Assembly (NCBI RefSeq): GCF_000691165.1
Contig: NZ_ASJD01000005.1
Coordinates: 142,175-206,174 of the forward strand
Source: Bacillus safensis FO-36b
GTDB taxonomy: Bacteria; Bacillota; Bacilli; Bacillales; Bacillaceae
Length of the DNA: 64,000 bases
Direction of reading: 5' to 3'
The translations under genes and the position numbers were made by a program. The notes below the pieces were generated by a model that made no database searches, had not been told where the DNA came from, and saw only the letters and a program-made list of their open reading frames with translations. Below are positions 45,047 to 53,651 of this stretch, in pieces (the first letter of the stretch is position 1; every line of letters starts with the position of its first letter).

Positions 45047-45806
45047 TCTCCTTTTTCTCTGGGAGAACAATTGATGGAGCACCTGAGTTTGTTCCGCTGC
45101 CATTATAATAATCTGGTACGTCTCCTTGAACGGCTTGTATGGAGACAGGAACAGAGTTTTTAACTACAATTGTTTCAGAAGCAAATGGGATAATGACTCT
45201 TACCTTGACCTCGATCAGAACACTAATATCAATCAAGGCATTGTTGATGCCATAAGGCTTAATGTTTTTTTCAACGTCCGTATGCGGATCACCAATCACA
45301 CTAAAGCGCACAGGCACTTTTGGTCCGAGGTTGGCGATGAGTGCATTTCCGGATGCTTGCCCAAGCGGAATGTTATATATAATGCCGTCATGTCCATCTG
45401 TTTGATCCTTTAATGCTTCTTTTGCCTCTTTTTGAAAGTTCCCCTTTTCAATGTCCTCTAAATTTTTTTGAAGATGACGCGAGAGGTCAGCCATTGCTTT
45501 CGATGTTGCTTGCGCATTAAAATCGATGGTCGTCACTTTTCCGTTCTCACTTGTATTCATAACCACCATATCCTTCATATTCTCCTGATCATCTGCAAAG
45601 TCTTGCACTGAATATTGTATGAGGTGATTGGCGATGCGCTCTGTTTCGAGTTCAGCAATGTGAATAAGGGTAGGTTTAATGGATCGGTTGATAAAAAATA
45701 AACTAATCACGGTTGAGAGCACAAAGAATAAGATCGCAAGCAGCATGACGTAACGAAATGGCAAAGGGCCCTTCTTGTAGGGGCGATAACGGCGGTTCAT
45801 TCTCAA
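45036..45806 (-). CDS. yunB: Sporulation protein YunB
   Basis: 256 residues: a basic N-terminus, one membrane helix (MLLAILFFVLSTVISLFFI, about 20-38), and a large external domain. In B. subtilis YunB belongs to the sigma-E regulon and helps sporulation. The start is TTG 45806 (GGGGGG eight bases upstream) or ATG 45800. The ribosome site is the 3' arm of a C6/G6 hairpin, so initiation may be structure-controlled. Confidence 0.85.
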   Translation of the reverse strand: MRMNRRYRPYKKGPLPFRYVMLLAILFFVLSTVISLFFINRSIKPTLIHIAELETERIANHLIQYSVQDFADDQENMKDMVVMNTSENGKVTTIDFNAQATSKAMADLSRHLQKNLEDIEKGNFQKEAKEALKDQTDGHDGIIYNIPLGQASGNALIANLGPKVPVRFSVIGDPHTDVEKNIKPYGINNALIDISVLIEVKVRVIIPFASETIVVKNSVPVSIQAVQGDVPDYYNGSGTNSGAPSIVLPEKKEKKE

Positions 45807-45858
45807 TAAAAAATCCCCCCTTCTCCATTACATGTGTATGCAGACAGGCGGGGGGATA
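45807..45858 (-). promoter_or_regulatory. Hairpin covering the yunB ribosome site, with sigma-E-like -10 in the loop
   Basis: On the minus strand ATCCCCCC pairs with GGGGGGAT, followed by TTTTTATTG, where TTG is the yunB start. It is both a plausible terminator for yunC and a mask for the yunB Shine-Dalgarno. The loop contains CATACACAT, like a sigma-E -10; transcripts starting there would lack the 5' arm. Confidence 0.5.
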
Positions 45859-45875
45859 GGAATCATCTCTCTATT

Positions 45876-46181
45876 TTATTTCACCATTTTTAATAATGCA
45901 TCTCTTCCAATTGTTCCAGCTGAGATGCCCAGCGCTTCTGCGGCGTATGTCACAGATTCTAAAGGAGCATCGAGCAATTGCTCAATGGTTCTTACACCAA
46001 CTGCTCTTCCTGCAATAATTCCTCTATCTGCAAGCTTTTCATTCAAGAGCCCGACATCCAGTGCACCGCACATAATATACCCATGTTCATTTGATACTGC
46101 CATAAAATTTGTCTTCGGCAGCTTGACGGTGACCGCTGTAAAGGAATGGCCATCAATTGTAATAGGTGTTAAATTCACCAA
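45876..46181 (-). CDS. yunC: YunC, DUF1805 protein
   Basis: 101 residues of the DUF1805 family (GYIMCGALDVGLLNEKLADRGIIAGRAVGVRTIEELL-like core). The function is unknown. TTG 46181 or GTG 46178 may be the start; both share the GAGGAG site. It lies about 70 bases downstream of yunD on the same strand. Confidence 0.85.
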   Translation of the reverse strand: MVNLTPITIDGHSFTAVTVKLPKTNFMAVSNEHGYIMCGALDVGLLNEKLADRGIIAGRAVGVRTIEQLLDAPLESVTYAAEALGISAGTIGRDALLKMVK

Positions 46182-46248
46182 ATCCCTTCACTCCTCTCAT
46201 CACAATCTATGTGAAAAGAGGGCGCGTGTTGTTAGGCTGAAGCGGATT

Positions 46249-47622
46249 TCAAGTGGCTTCCTTCAAGCGCCATGTCAGAACATCACGTAAAAATTCAGGC
46301 ATGAAATATTCAATGTGTTCGTGATCACGGATATGAGGAAAAAGAGAGCCTAATGTATACATATCGACTGTGCCAACTGTATAGGAGGCGTCTTTTTTGA
46401 TCAATTGACCATGTACAAAGACATCCTTCACCCGTTTAGCATCGCCTTCTTCTAACGTATAGCTGAGTCCGCTATATAGCATTTTCCCCATTAGCTCACC
46501 TCTAAATCCGAAGCCTTTGATGCGCAGCTGTTCCATTTTTTCTTCACAGCCCCGTCGAACTGTTTCGATCAGCTGTTGACCGGTAAGCGTCACCCGAATG
46601 GGATTAATGGGATGCGGACATATCCGGTGGATTTCTTCTCTTGTGACGATCCCTGCCTCTAATGAATCAAGCACCATACCTGCATTCATCATGCCAATAT
46701 CTGCTCCGCACCAATCTTTAATGGCATCTGTTAAGAGCTGCGGAAGCGGAGATTCCTCGAACCACTTCGTTTCTAGCTTCGACTCAATCGTTGTCACTTT
46801 TTCCTGCATGAGTGCTTTCGCTCTTCTTTCTGCTTGCTGTAAGGTGGTGATGGCTTCATCTGATTCACTGATGAGCTGATCTACTGACTGTACTGTCGCT
46901 TTTTTCTCTATCAGCTCTTTGCGCGCTGTATCGATCGTCAGCTCAACACAGCCAATATAATGCCCATACTTTTCAGCGCATGCAAGCAGCACACCATTGT
47001 CCATTTCACCTTGTTCTAACAGATGATGCGTGTGTGAGCCTAGGATGATGTCGATGTCAGGGAAATCACGGGCGACCTCTCGATCATGGATGATACCGAG
47101 ATGGGATAAAAGCACAATGACATCTGCCTGTCCCTTCACTTCCTGCAGCATGTCCCGTATGCTGTCAAACGGATCAGTAATGTTCCAGCCCAGCTTTTCA
47201 TATACAGGTGTATACGCAATGGTCACGCCTAAGAGACATATCTTCAGTCCGTTTTCCATTGTGATCATATGATAGGGCTTTGCCCATGATGGCCTTTTGC
47301 CTTTCTCAAATAAATTAGACAGGACCACTGGAAATTGTGCATTCTCATATAAGTGATCCAGCTGATCATGGGGCAGCGTAATGCCTTCATTATTCCCGAT
47401 CGTGACTCCATCATAGCCAAGCTGATTGAGGAGCTTGACGTTTACCTTTCCATAATCCGCTTCGGATACGAGGTTCACTCGATCCATATGGTCGCCAATA
47501 TCAAACAAGAGCATCTGATCGTGAACTTGACGCTTTTCTTCAATATAAGCTGCAATTTTTGGCCAGTTCTCAAAGTGGCTGTGCAAGTCGTTTGTATGAT
47601 ATAACCATAGCTTCTGCAGCAT
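46249..47622 (-). CDS. yunD: 5'-nucleotidase/metallophosphatase-family protein YunD
   Basis: 457 residues. The N-terminal calcineurin-like domain has LYHTNDLHSHFE, FDIGDHMDRVN, GNNE and GSHTHH metal motifs; the C-terminal domain (about 290-450) is the nucleotidase substrate domain. Unlike UshA-type enzymes it has no signal peptide, so it is cytoplasmic. The substrate is unproven. GGGAGAG lies before the ATG. Confidence 0.9.
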   Translation of the reverse strand: MLQKLWLYHTNDLHSHFENWPKIAAYIEEKRQVHDQMLLFDIGDHMDRVNLVSEADYGKVNVKLLNQLGYDGVTIGNNEGITLPHDQLDHLYENAQFPVVLSNLFEKGKRPSWAKPYHMITMENGLKICLLGVTIAYTPVYEKLGWNITDPFDSIRDMLQEVKGQADVIVLLSHLGIIHDREVARDFPDIDIILGSHTHHLLEQGEMDNGVLLACAEKYGHYIGCVELTIDTARKELIEKKATVQSVDQLISESDEAITTLQQAERRAKALMQEKVTTIESKLETKWFEESPLPQLLTDAIKDWCGADIGMMNAGMVLDSLEAGIVTREEIHRICPHPINPIRVTLTGQQLIETVRRGCEEKMEQLRIKGFGFRGELMGKMLYSGLSYTLEEGDAKRVKDVFVHGQLIKKDASYTVGTVDMYTLGSLFPHIRDHEHIEYFMPEFLRDVLTWRLKEAT

Positions 47623-47688
47623 GTTGATCTCTCCCTCAAGTTGTCACTGACCGTCTCATTCAGGTTGAAAGCTTCAGTCAGCTCTCGG

Positions 47689-48540
47689 TTAACTAAATAA
47701 ATCTAACTGCTTCGGAGACAGGTTTGAATAGGTGATATCCAGCAAATCAATCATCTGCTGGCCATTCGCCGCTGCATCTCCGCCAGAGTTATTATTAAAC
47801 ACGACATAGACATCTTTCGATTGCTGATGCAGGATGTCGAGATTCTTTTTCCACTCTTTTAATTCAGCTTCATTATATAAATATAAGTATCTTACTTCAC
47901 GCCAATTCTCATGGTCTGCCGGGTGAAGCCAGCCCTGTTTATTCCTCCCGTGAAATCGGACCAAGGTTTTATCACGGTGTGTAGCTTGTATGACTGGCGG
48001 AATGGAGCCTTCTCCGACTTGCGGTTCATCACAGACGGAATGAATCCATCCTTCCTTTTCCATAAAAGACAAAGTCTGCTCATAAAATTCCTCTGAAAAC
48101 CATGTACGGTTTCGGAATTCGAGTGCACATGGAATATCGCCCATCTTCTCCTTACACCATCTTAAATAGTGAACGTGCTCTTTTTTGCAATCAAACCAAG
48201 GTGGAAATTGAAAGAGCACCATGGCCAGTTTCCCTTCACGAATGAGCGGAGTCAGCGAAAGAATAAATGCATCAAACATGTCCTCCTTCGAAGCAAACGG
48301 AATCTCGCCCCTTTGATGTCCAGTCATTCCTTGGTATGCTTTCACAACAAATTGAAAGTCATCTGGCGTATCCTTTATCCACTTTTCATGATTACGCTCA
48401 GGCTGAACCGCATAAAAGCTGGCATCCAGTTCCACAATCGGAAACGTTGATGCGTAGTGAAACAGCTTTTGCGCGCTGCCGATTCTCGGCGGATAAAGAC
48501 TGTCATGATCTCCCCAGCCAGTTAATCCGATATAAATCAT
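47689..48540 (-). CDS. yunF: DUF72 protein YunF
   Basis: 283 residues from ATG 48540, with GAGG eight bases upstream. TIM-barrel DUF72 family: GLTGWGDHDSLYPP at the start, YPP...VELDASFYAV, LVRFHGRNKQGW, and the C-terminal FNNNSGGDAAANG. The function is unknown. The GTG at 48549 lies too close to the ribosome site. Confidence 0.88.
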   Translation of the reverse strand: MIYIGLTGWGDHDSLYPPRIGSAQKLFHYASTFPIVELDASFYAVQPERNHEKWIKDTPDDFQFVVKAYQGMTGHQRGEIPFASKEDMFDAFILSLTPLIREGKLAMVLFQFPPWFDCKKEHVHYLRWCKEKMGDIPCALEFRNRTWFSEEFYEQTLSFMEKEGWIHSVCDEPQVGEGSIPPVIQATHRDKTLVRFHGRNKQGWLHPADHENWREVRYLYLYNEAELKEWKKNLDILHQQSKDVYVVFNNNSGGDAAANGQQMIDLLDITYSNLSPKQLDLFS

Positions 48541-48845
48541 GTTTCTCACCTCTTGCCACTCTCATGTATAGACGGCTTCCTCACATCAAAGCCTTTATTC
48601 CTTGTGATACCCATATTTCTGAAAGAAATTCTTCTGTCTACAACATATCATATTTGCTCGTAATTCTGAATGAAGATGACTGGCGGCACGTGATTTTGTC
48701 CTGACGCTCTGTTTGTTTGTTATATGAATTGACAACTTTCTATCTAAAATGATTTTAGCTGATAACATAAAATGCATATCAGAGATGTTGACAGTGATTG
48801 TCCATTTTTTTATTCATCTTCACCAATAAAGGAGACCCAGTGGAT

Positions 48846-50015
48846 ATGAACATAGACGATAATCAGTTTGAAATTTTACAAAAATTGGCCAAAAAGATTC
48901 ACAAGCCCATCTATTTGTTTAACCAGCATGGACGTATTCTCTATACCTCGCACCCCATGATCACGAGCCTAGAATGGATGCACATTCTCCCCTTTTTCCA
49001 AAGCAGGACAACTCATTCTTTTTCAATGATACATGCAAAACAAACCTTTTCCATCTTTCCAATTGATCTAAACGAACAAACATGTGATTATCTGGTCATC
49101 CCTTCTTTCATTCACCCGCAGAATAAAACATTGCATGGGATCATTGCAAAAGCAGTAAACGAAATGTCAATTGCACGTATGAGACAATATGCCGCCCTGC
49201 AAACGGCCAAGCGTGCCAGAAATGAGGGCTTTCGCAAATGGATAGAGAGGGCATCGTCTTCTCAGCAAGATCCCTTACATTTCGCTCAGGCATTTGGATT
49301 AAACGCCGAATGCCGCTATCTATGTATGATCTGTCAGCTTGACGAGCGCAGTGATACCACATGTTTTATGAAGCAGCAAATGGTTTTGGATCAAGTGGTT
49401 GATCTGCTCGAAAGTGCACTTCCAAGCTGCCCATTTCCTGCTTTTCTGTTTTTAAAAGGTGATATGGGTGTTGTATTGATGGAGGAGACTGGCAGTTGGC
49501 CAGAGGTTAGCGGCAGGCTCAGCTCTTTTTTTAAACAGTTGCAGATGCTTGTTAAACTGCAAGTGAATCATACTATTTCTTTTGGGGTGAGCTTGACAGG
49601 CTGCCTCATCTCCCATCTGTCTGAAGGCTACAATGAAGCATTAGAGGCTCTTCAAACAGGACATCTCTCATCGCGTACTGAATATATTCAATTTTATCAA
49701 GCGAAGGATGTGCCAGATTTACTAAGGCTCATTCCAAGAAAGGATATGATCACGTTTCACCAGCTCCACCTTCACCCGTTATCTGAACCATCACAAGTCG
49801 ATCAAAGCCTTCTTCACACCTTATCTGTCTATTTAGAAACCCATTGCCACATTTCAGAAACAGCCAAACGATTGTCCATTCATCGCAACACGGTCATTTA
49901 TCGCCTCGAGAAGTGTGAAGAATTGCTTCGAATCAGCTTAAAAGATTCTGACGCAACATTGCGGCTGCGCTTAGCATTCCGTATTCAAATGTTTCTCTCA
50001 TCCCATCCTGATTGA
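48846..50015 (+). CDS. PucR/CdaR-family transcriptional regulator
   Basis: 389 residues from ATG 48846; GTG 48840 is an equally possible start (AAAGGAG lies upstream). An N-terminal sensor-like part, a CdaR GGDEF-like middle and a C-terminal PucR helix-turn-helix (LSIHRNTVIYRLEKCEELL). It is shorter than B. subtilis PucR (531 residues), so it is not that protein. Oxalate decarboxylase follows 64 bases later on the same strand with no terminator, so control of that gene is the natural guess. It is a paralogue of adeR in this window. Confidence 0.85.
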   Translation: MNIDDNQFEILQKLAKKIHKPIYLFNQHGRILYTSHPMITSLEWMHILPFFQSRTTHSFSMIHAKQTFSIFPIDLNEQTCDYLVIPSFIHPQNKTLHGIIAKAVNEMSIARMRQYAALQTAKRARNEGFRKWIERASSSQQDPLHFAQAFGLNAECRYLCMICQLDERSDTTCFMKQQMVLDQVVDLLESALPSCPFPAFLFLKGDMGVVLMEETGSWPEVSGRLSSFFKQLQMLVKLQVNHTISFGVSLTGCLISHLSEGYNEALEALQTGHLSSRTEYIQFYQAKDVPDLLRLIPRKDMITFHQLHLHPLSEPSQVDQSLLHTLSVYLETHCHISETAKRLSIHRNTVIYRLEKCEELLRISLKDSDATLRLRLAFRIQMFLSSHPD

Positions 50016-50055
50016 ATTTTTTCTTCTGAAACTTCATATAGTTTGGAGGAGAAAA

Positions 50056-50076
50056 ATGAGACTCAAGGAGGGATGA
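50056..50076 (+). CDS. Six-codon leader peptide in front of the oxalate decarboxylase gene
   Basis: ATG-AGA-CTC-AAG-GAG-GGA-TGA (MRLKEG) with its own TTTGGAGGAG site five bases upstream. It contains the AAGGAGGG ribosome site of the next gene and stops three bases before its ATG, so translation of the leader and the enzyme would interact. It may be chance. Confidence 0.35.
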   Translation: MRLKEG

Positions 50077-50079
50077 TAA

Positions 50080-51237
50080 ATGGATGATGAGCTCCGTCAC
50101 ATCCCGCAGCCCATTCGAAAGGATGGCGCGGGTGCCACCGACTTAGGCCCGCGCGATGTCCTTCGAGATATAGAGAACCCAGATATGCTCGTTCCCCCTA
50201 AAACCGATGCCGGAACAATCCCCAATTTAAAATTTTCATTTTCTGATACACACATGCATTTGAATCACGGCGGCTGGTCGAGGGAAATTACAAAGCGGGA
50301 GCTGCCGGTTTCAACAACGATTGCAGGTGTCAATATGCGGCTCACACGCGGAGGTGTTCGTGAGCTTCATTGGCATAAGCAGGCGGAATGGGCGTATATG
50401 ATTTTAGGCAAAGCCCGCATCACATCTGTAGATGCAGAAGGGCGAAATATGATCGCTGATATAGAAGAAGGCGATTTGTGGTATTTTCCACCTGGTATCC
50501 CGCACTCTATTCAAGGACTTGAGGATGGTTGTGAGTTCCTTCTTGTATTTGATGATGGCGATTTTTCTGAATTTGATACATTCACGATCACAGACTGGTT
50601 TGCCCATACACCGAAAGAGATTCTCTCCGCCAATTTTGGTGTTCCTAAGAAATTGTTTGACCATATTCCGAAAAAGCAGCGCTATATGTTTCAAGGCTCG
50701 CCGCCGTCATCCTTAGAAAGCCAAATGGTATCTGACCCATACGGCAGCATTAAGCCGCCATTTACGCACCAGCTTCTTCGTCAAAAACCGATAACGACCT
50801 CTGGCGGAACCGTCCGAATTGTCGATTCACGGAATTTCCCGATTTCAAAAACGATTGCGGCTGCACTTGTTGAAGTAAAACCTGGCGGCATGAGAGAAAT
50901 GCACTGGCACCCTAATAATGATGAGTGGCAATACTATTTAACAGGTACAGCTAAAATGACGGTCTTTGGAGCAGGAGGTACTGCCCGCACCTTTAATTAC
51001 AGAGCAGGTGATGTTGGATATGTTCCTTTTGGCATGGGGCATTACATCCAAAATATCGGCCAAACGAGCCTTTGGTTTTTAGAGATTTTTAAAAGTGACC
51101 GGTTTGCAGATATTTCGTTGAATCAGTGGATGGCCTTAACCCCGCCTCAATTAGTGAAAGAGCATTTACACGTAGATGAAGCGATGATTCGTGCGCTTCA
51201 TAAAGAAAAATCACCTGTCGTGAAATATGAGAGATGA
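50080..51237 (+). CDS. oxdC: Oxalate decarboxylase (bicupin, OxdC family)
   Basis: 385 residues, the same length as B. subtilis OxdC. Two cupin domains each bind Mn: [16 protein letters not shown] with the later [10 protein letters not shown] (domain 1), [18 protein letters not shown] with [10 protein letters not shown] (domain 2). The active-site lid of domain 1 reads SEFDT where OxdC has SENST; the catalytic Glu is kept, so decarboxylase (oxalate to formate + CO2) rather than oxidase activity is expected. There is no signal peptide. The OxdD paralogue cannot be excluded. AAGGAGGG precedes the ATG. Confidence 0.92.
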   Translation: MDDELRHIPQPIRKDGAGATDLGPRDVLRDIENPDMLVPPKTDAGTIPNLKFSFSDTHMHLNHGGWSREITKRELPVSTTIAGVNMRLTRGGVRELHWHKQAEWAYMILGKARITSVDAEGRNMIADIEEGDLWYFPPGIPHSIQGLEDGCEFLLVFDDGDFSEFDTFTITDWFAHTPKEILSANFGVPKKLFDHIPKKQRYMFQGSPPSSLESQMVSDPYGSIKPPFTHQLLRQKPITTSGGTVRIVDSRNFPISKTIAAALVEVKPGGMREMHWHPNNDEWQYYLTGTAKMTVFGAGGTARTFNYRAGDVGYVPFGMGHYIQNIGQTSLWFLEIFKSDRFADISLNQWMALTPPQLVKEHLHVDEAMIRALHKEKSPVVKYER

Positions 51238-51252
51238 TGCGATTTTGTTTAT

Positions 51253-51287
51253 AAAAAAACCGATCATTTTTAGATGATCGGTTTTTA
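51253..51287. terminator. Bidirectional terminator oxdC/NLP gene
   Basis: AAAAACCGATCAT/ATGATCGGTTTTT stem with A and T tracts. Confidence 0.9.
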
Positions 51288-51301
51288 ATCATGGTTAACC
51301 C

Positions 51302-52030
51302 TTATCGATACCACGCTTTTGCTAAATTGTTTTTAAAGTTACTATCTTTGAAAGGTACGTTTGCACTACCAAAGTCTGTTGTATTCAGTGCATGTCTTGC
51401 AGCCGGCGTTAGATCATCCCAGCCAATTAAAGGCTGCATTCCTTTTCCGCTCACATTGCCGCTTACATTCAACTCATGATTTAATGGCCAGTTGCTATCA
51501 TAACCTACTAAAGGATTTGTCCCTAAAATACTTGCTGCACTCGGTGCTACTTTCTTATATTGTCCATGACCTGAGTAAGCAATCGATTGAACACGCGGAT
51601 TGACTACAGATGGATTGTCAATCCAAACGACAATGGATTCCCAATCATGACGATGACCTAAGCCTGGTGAAGGATTATCTTTTGGGAAATACCAAGCATA
51701 CATAATCGCCCAGCTGCCATTGTACCAATCTGAACGTGAATATACTTGACCGATATTACTGCTGCATCCACCATTATGTGAACCGCTCGTTTTTAACCCT
51801 CTGCTTGTGTTTCCAGCAGCATCTACAGCTGGGAATGGTACACATCCATGCCATACTTTTAAATAAGGTTGAAATTTTTTCGCCGCTTTTTGTGTAACAG
51901 TTGTTGGGTTGACTTCTCTAAAACCAACTACCTTGTCATGATCAATTTCTGCCGCATGAACTGCTGAAGGCACTGCTGTACTAGACATGGTGACGATAAA
52001 AAATATAATGGCAAAAATAAACTTCTTCAT
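51302..52030 (-). CDS. NEP1-like (NPP1/NLP) secreted protein
   Basis: 242 residues with a Sec signal peptide (MKKFIFAIIFF...SAVHA, cut about residue 26). The mature part carries the NLP signature: GHRHDWE at 125-131 in GLGHRHDWESIVVW, preceded by AIMYAWYFPKD, and only two cysteines (63 and 89), as in type 1 NLPs. Such proteins from fungi, oomycetes and some bacteria bind glycosyl inositol phosphorylceramides and lyse dicot plant cells. The metal-binding Asp/His/Glu of the motif are intact. Whether this one is cytolytic is untested. AAAAGGGG precedes the ATG. The upstream 52031-52266 shows no gene. Confidence 0.9.
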   Translation of the reverse strand: MKKFIFAIIFFIVTMSSTAVPSAVHAAEIDHDKVVGFREVNPTTVTQKAAKKFQPYLKVWHGCVPFPAVDAAGNTSRGLKTSGSHNGGCSSNIGQVYSRSDWYNGSWAIMYAWYFPKDNPSPGLGHRHDWESIVVWIDNPSVVNPRVQSIAYSGHGQYKKVAPSAASILGTNPLVGYDSNWPLNHELNVSGNVSGKGMQPLIGWDDLTPAARHALNTTDFGSANVPFKDSNFKNNLAKAWYR

Positions 52031-52266
52031 TTTCTATCCCCTTTTCTCTTGATTATCTCAGTTACCTCATGCTGTCGAGATTGATGTTACCATTGCGGAA
52101 AAAACCAATCAATCACTTTTTACATAAAATGTATAATTTAGTATTTTATTAATGGATTCCCTCTCAGAAAAAGATTTAAATATTGATAAACTCTACTATT
52201 CATTTAGATAAAATATAAAACATATACTATTTCTAATTGAAATTTTTCTAAATACATTTCATTCAA

Positions 52267-52302
52267 TAAAAAAAGACTGTAGATCAACTACAACTACAAT
52301 CT
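52267..52302 (-). terminator. MFS gene terminator
   Basis: GATTGTAG/CTACAGTC stem followed by T7 on the minus strand; it overlaps the stop. Confidence 0.8.
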
Positions 52303-53493
52303 TCCTTGCGCTGCATGAGCATGCTGCACTTTTTTCCCCCACACGATGGATGCAGCGAAGCTTACGCAAAGCACCAGTGTTCCAAACATAAAAGGAAACT
52401 CAATATTCATATCAAATAATATACCCGCAAGACTCGGTCCGATGATATTGGCAAGGCTCATAAAGGATGTATTGAGACCGCCTGCTACCCCTTGCTGATT
52501 GCCTGCCATCTTGGACAGCAATGTATTGAGGGCTGGACGGACGAATGACGTAGCCGATAAAAATAAAATCGAACCTGTAAAAATCAACCAAAAGGACGGC
52601 GCAAAACGGCAGGCGATCAGCATGAAAGCCGCACCTAACAGCGCATAACGCACGACTCTCATCTCCCCAAATCGTTTCACACAAACATTCACTAACGCAC
52701 CCTGGACAAGCACCCCGGCAAGACCTGCAACTGTAATCACAAACGCAATATCCTTCGGTGAAAATCCGTGTTTTTGGTCTACATATAAGCCGAAAATCGA
52801 TTCAAAATGAATGATTCCGAAATTGAGGACAAAGGCCAATATAAACAAAAAGCCATAAGATGTCCTTAGAGCCTCGATCATTTGTACAAAAGGATTGAAA
52901 TGAATATCCTTGTTGAGCCGCGCCTCTTCCTGTTTTTCCTTTGTTAATGTTTCAGGTAAGAAGAGGATGGATAACAAAGTAGAAAGAGCAGCAAAGGAAC
53001 CGGCAATCAGAAATGGAAATGCGATCCCGTACTCAACCAAATAGCCGCCTACGCCCGGTCCAATGACAAAACCTAGTGTCATCGCTGCACTGAATAGACC
53101 CATTCCTTTCCCTCGATCCTTTTCACTTGTGATATCAGCGATGTATGCAAACATGGCCGGCATGAGCAAAGCCCCAGCAGCACCGCCTAAAAACCGAGAC
53201 ACGAACAGCATCCAAAGCTGATCAGCAAAAGCAAAAATAAACTGAGCAATCGTAAAACCCGCAATCCCCGCAATGATCAATTTTCTTCGTCCAAATCGAT
53301 CGGTCAGTGCCCCGGCAACCGGCGATAACGCAAATTGTGTAAAACCTGTTGCAGCGACAAGAAAACCGAGTGTTTTCCCTGTTGCACCAAAGGCTTCGAT
53401 GTAACTCGGCATAACAGGTACAATGAGGCCAAAGCCAAGCATGGCAATAAAAATATTGAGCATCAAAATGTATAATCTGCCCATCTTCTTCAT
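52294..53493 (-). CDS. MFS multidrug efflux transporter (Bmr/NorA/TetA type)
   Basis: 399 residues, 12 hydrophobic helices. Motif A GALTDRFGRRKLI between helices 2 and 3, and antiporter motif C GFVIGPGVGGYL in helix 5, mark a drug:H+ antiporter of the 12-helix branch. The drug range cannot be read from sequence. AGAAAGAGG precedes ATG. It stands alone, upstream of the NLP gene but with a terminator. Confidence 0.85.
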   Translation of the reverse strand: MKKMGRLYILMLNIFIAMLGFGLIVPVMPSYIEAFGATGKTLGFLVAATGFTQFALSPVAGALTDRFGRRKLIIAGIAGFTIAQFIFAFADQLWMLFVSRFLGGAAGALLMPAMFAYIADITSEKDRGKGMGLFSAAMTLGFVIGPGVGGYLVEYGIAFPFLIAGSFAALSTLLSILFLPETLTKEKQEEARLNKDIHFNPFVQMIEALRTSYGFLFILAFVLNFGIIHFESIFGLYVDQKHGFSPKDIAFVITVAGLAGVLVQGALVNVCVKRFGEMRVVRYALLGAAFMLIACRFAPSFWLIFTGSILFLSATSFVRPALNTLLSKMAGNQQGVAGGLNTSFMSLANIIGPSLAGILFDMNIEFPFMFGTLVLCVSFAASIVWGKKVQHAHAAQGRL

Positions 53494-53614
53494 ATAAAAA
53501 CCTCTTTCTGCAAAATAAATGAAAATGATGACAAAAGTGGTGAGAACTTCTTCAGTATAGCGATAACCTCATCTATAAGTCTAGTTTTTCAAAAATTAGC
53601 GTTCTTTTCCAAAA

Positions 53615-53643
53615 TAAAAATACCCGCCAATGGCGGGTATTTT
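53615..53643 (-). terminator. pucG terminator
   Basis: AATACCCGCCA/TGGCGGGTATT palindrome with T tract on the minus strand. Confidence 0.9.
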
Positions 53644-53651
53644 AGATATCG

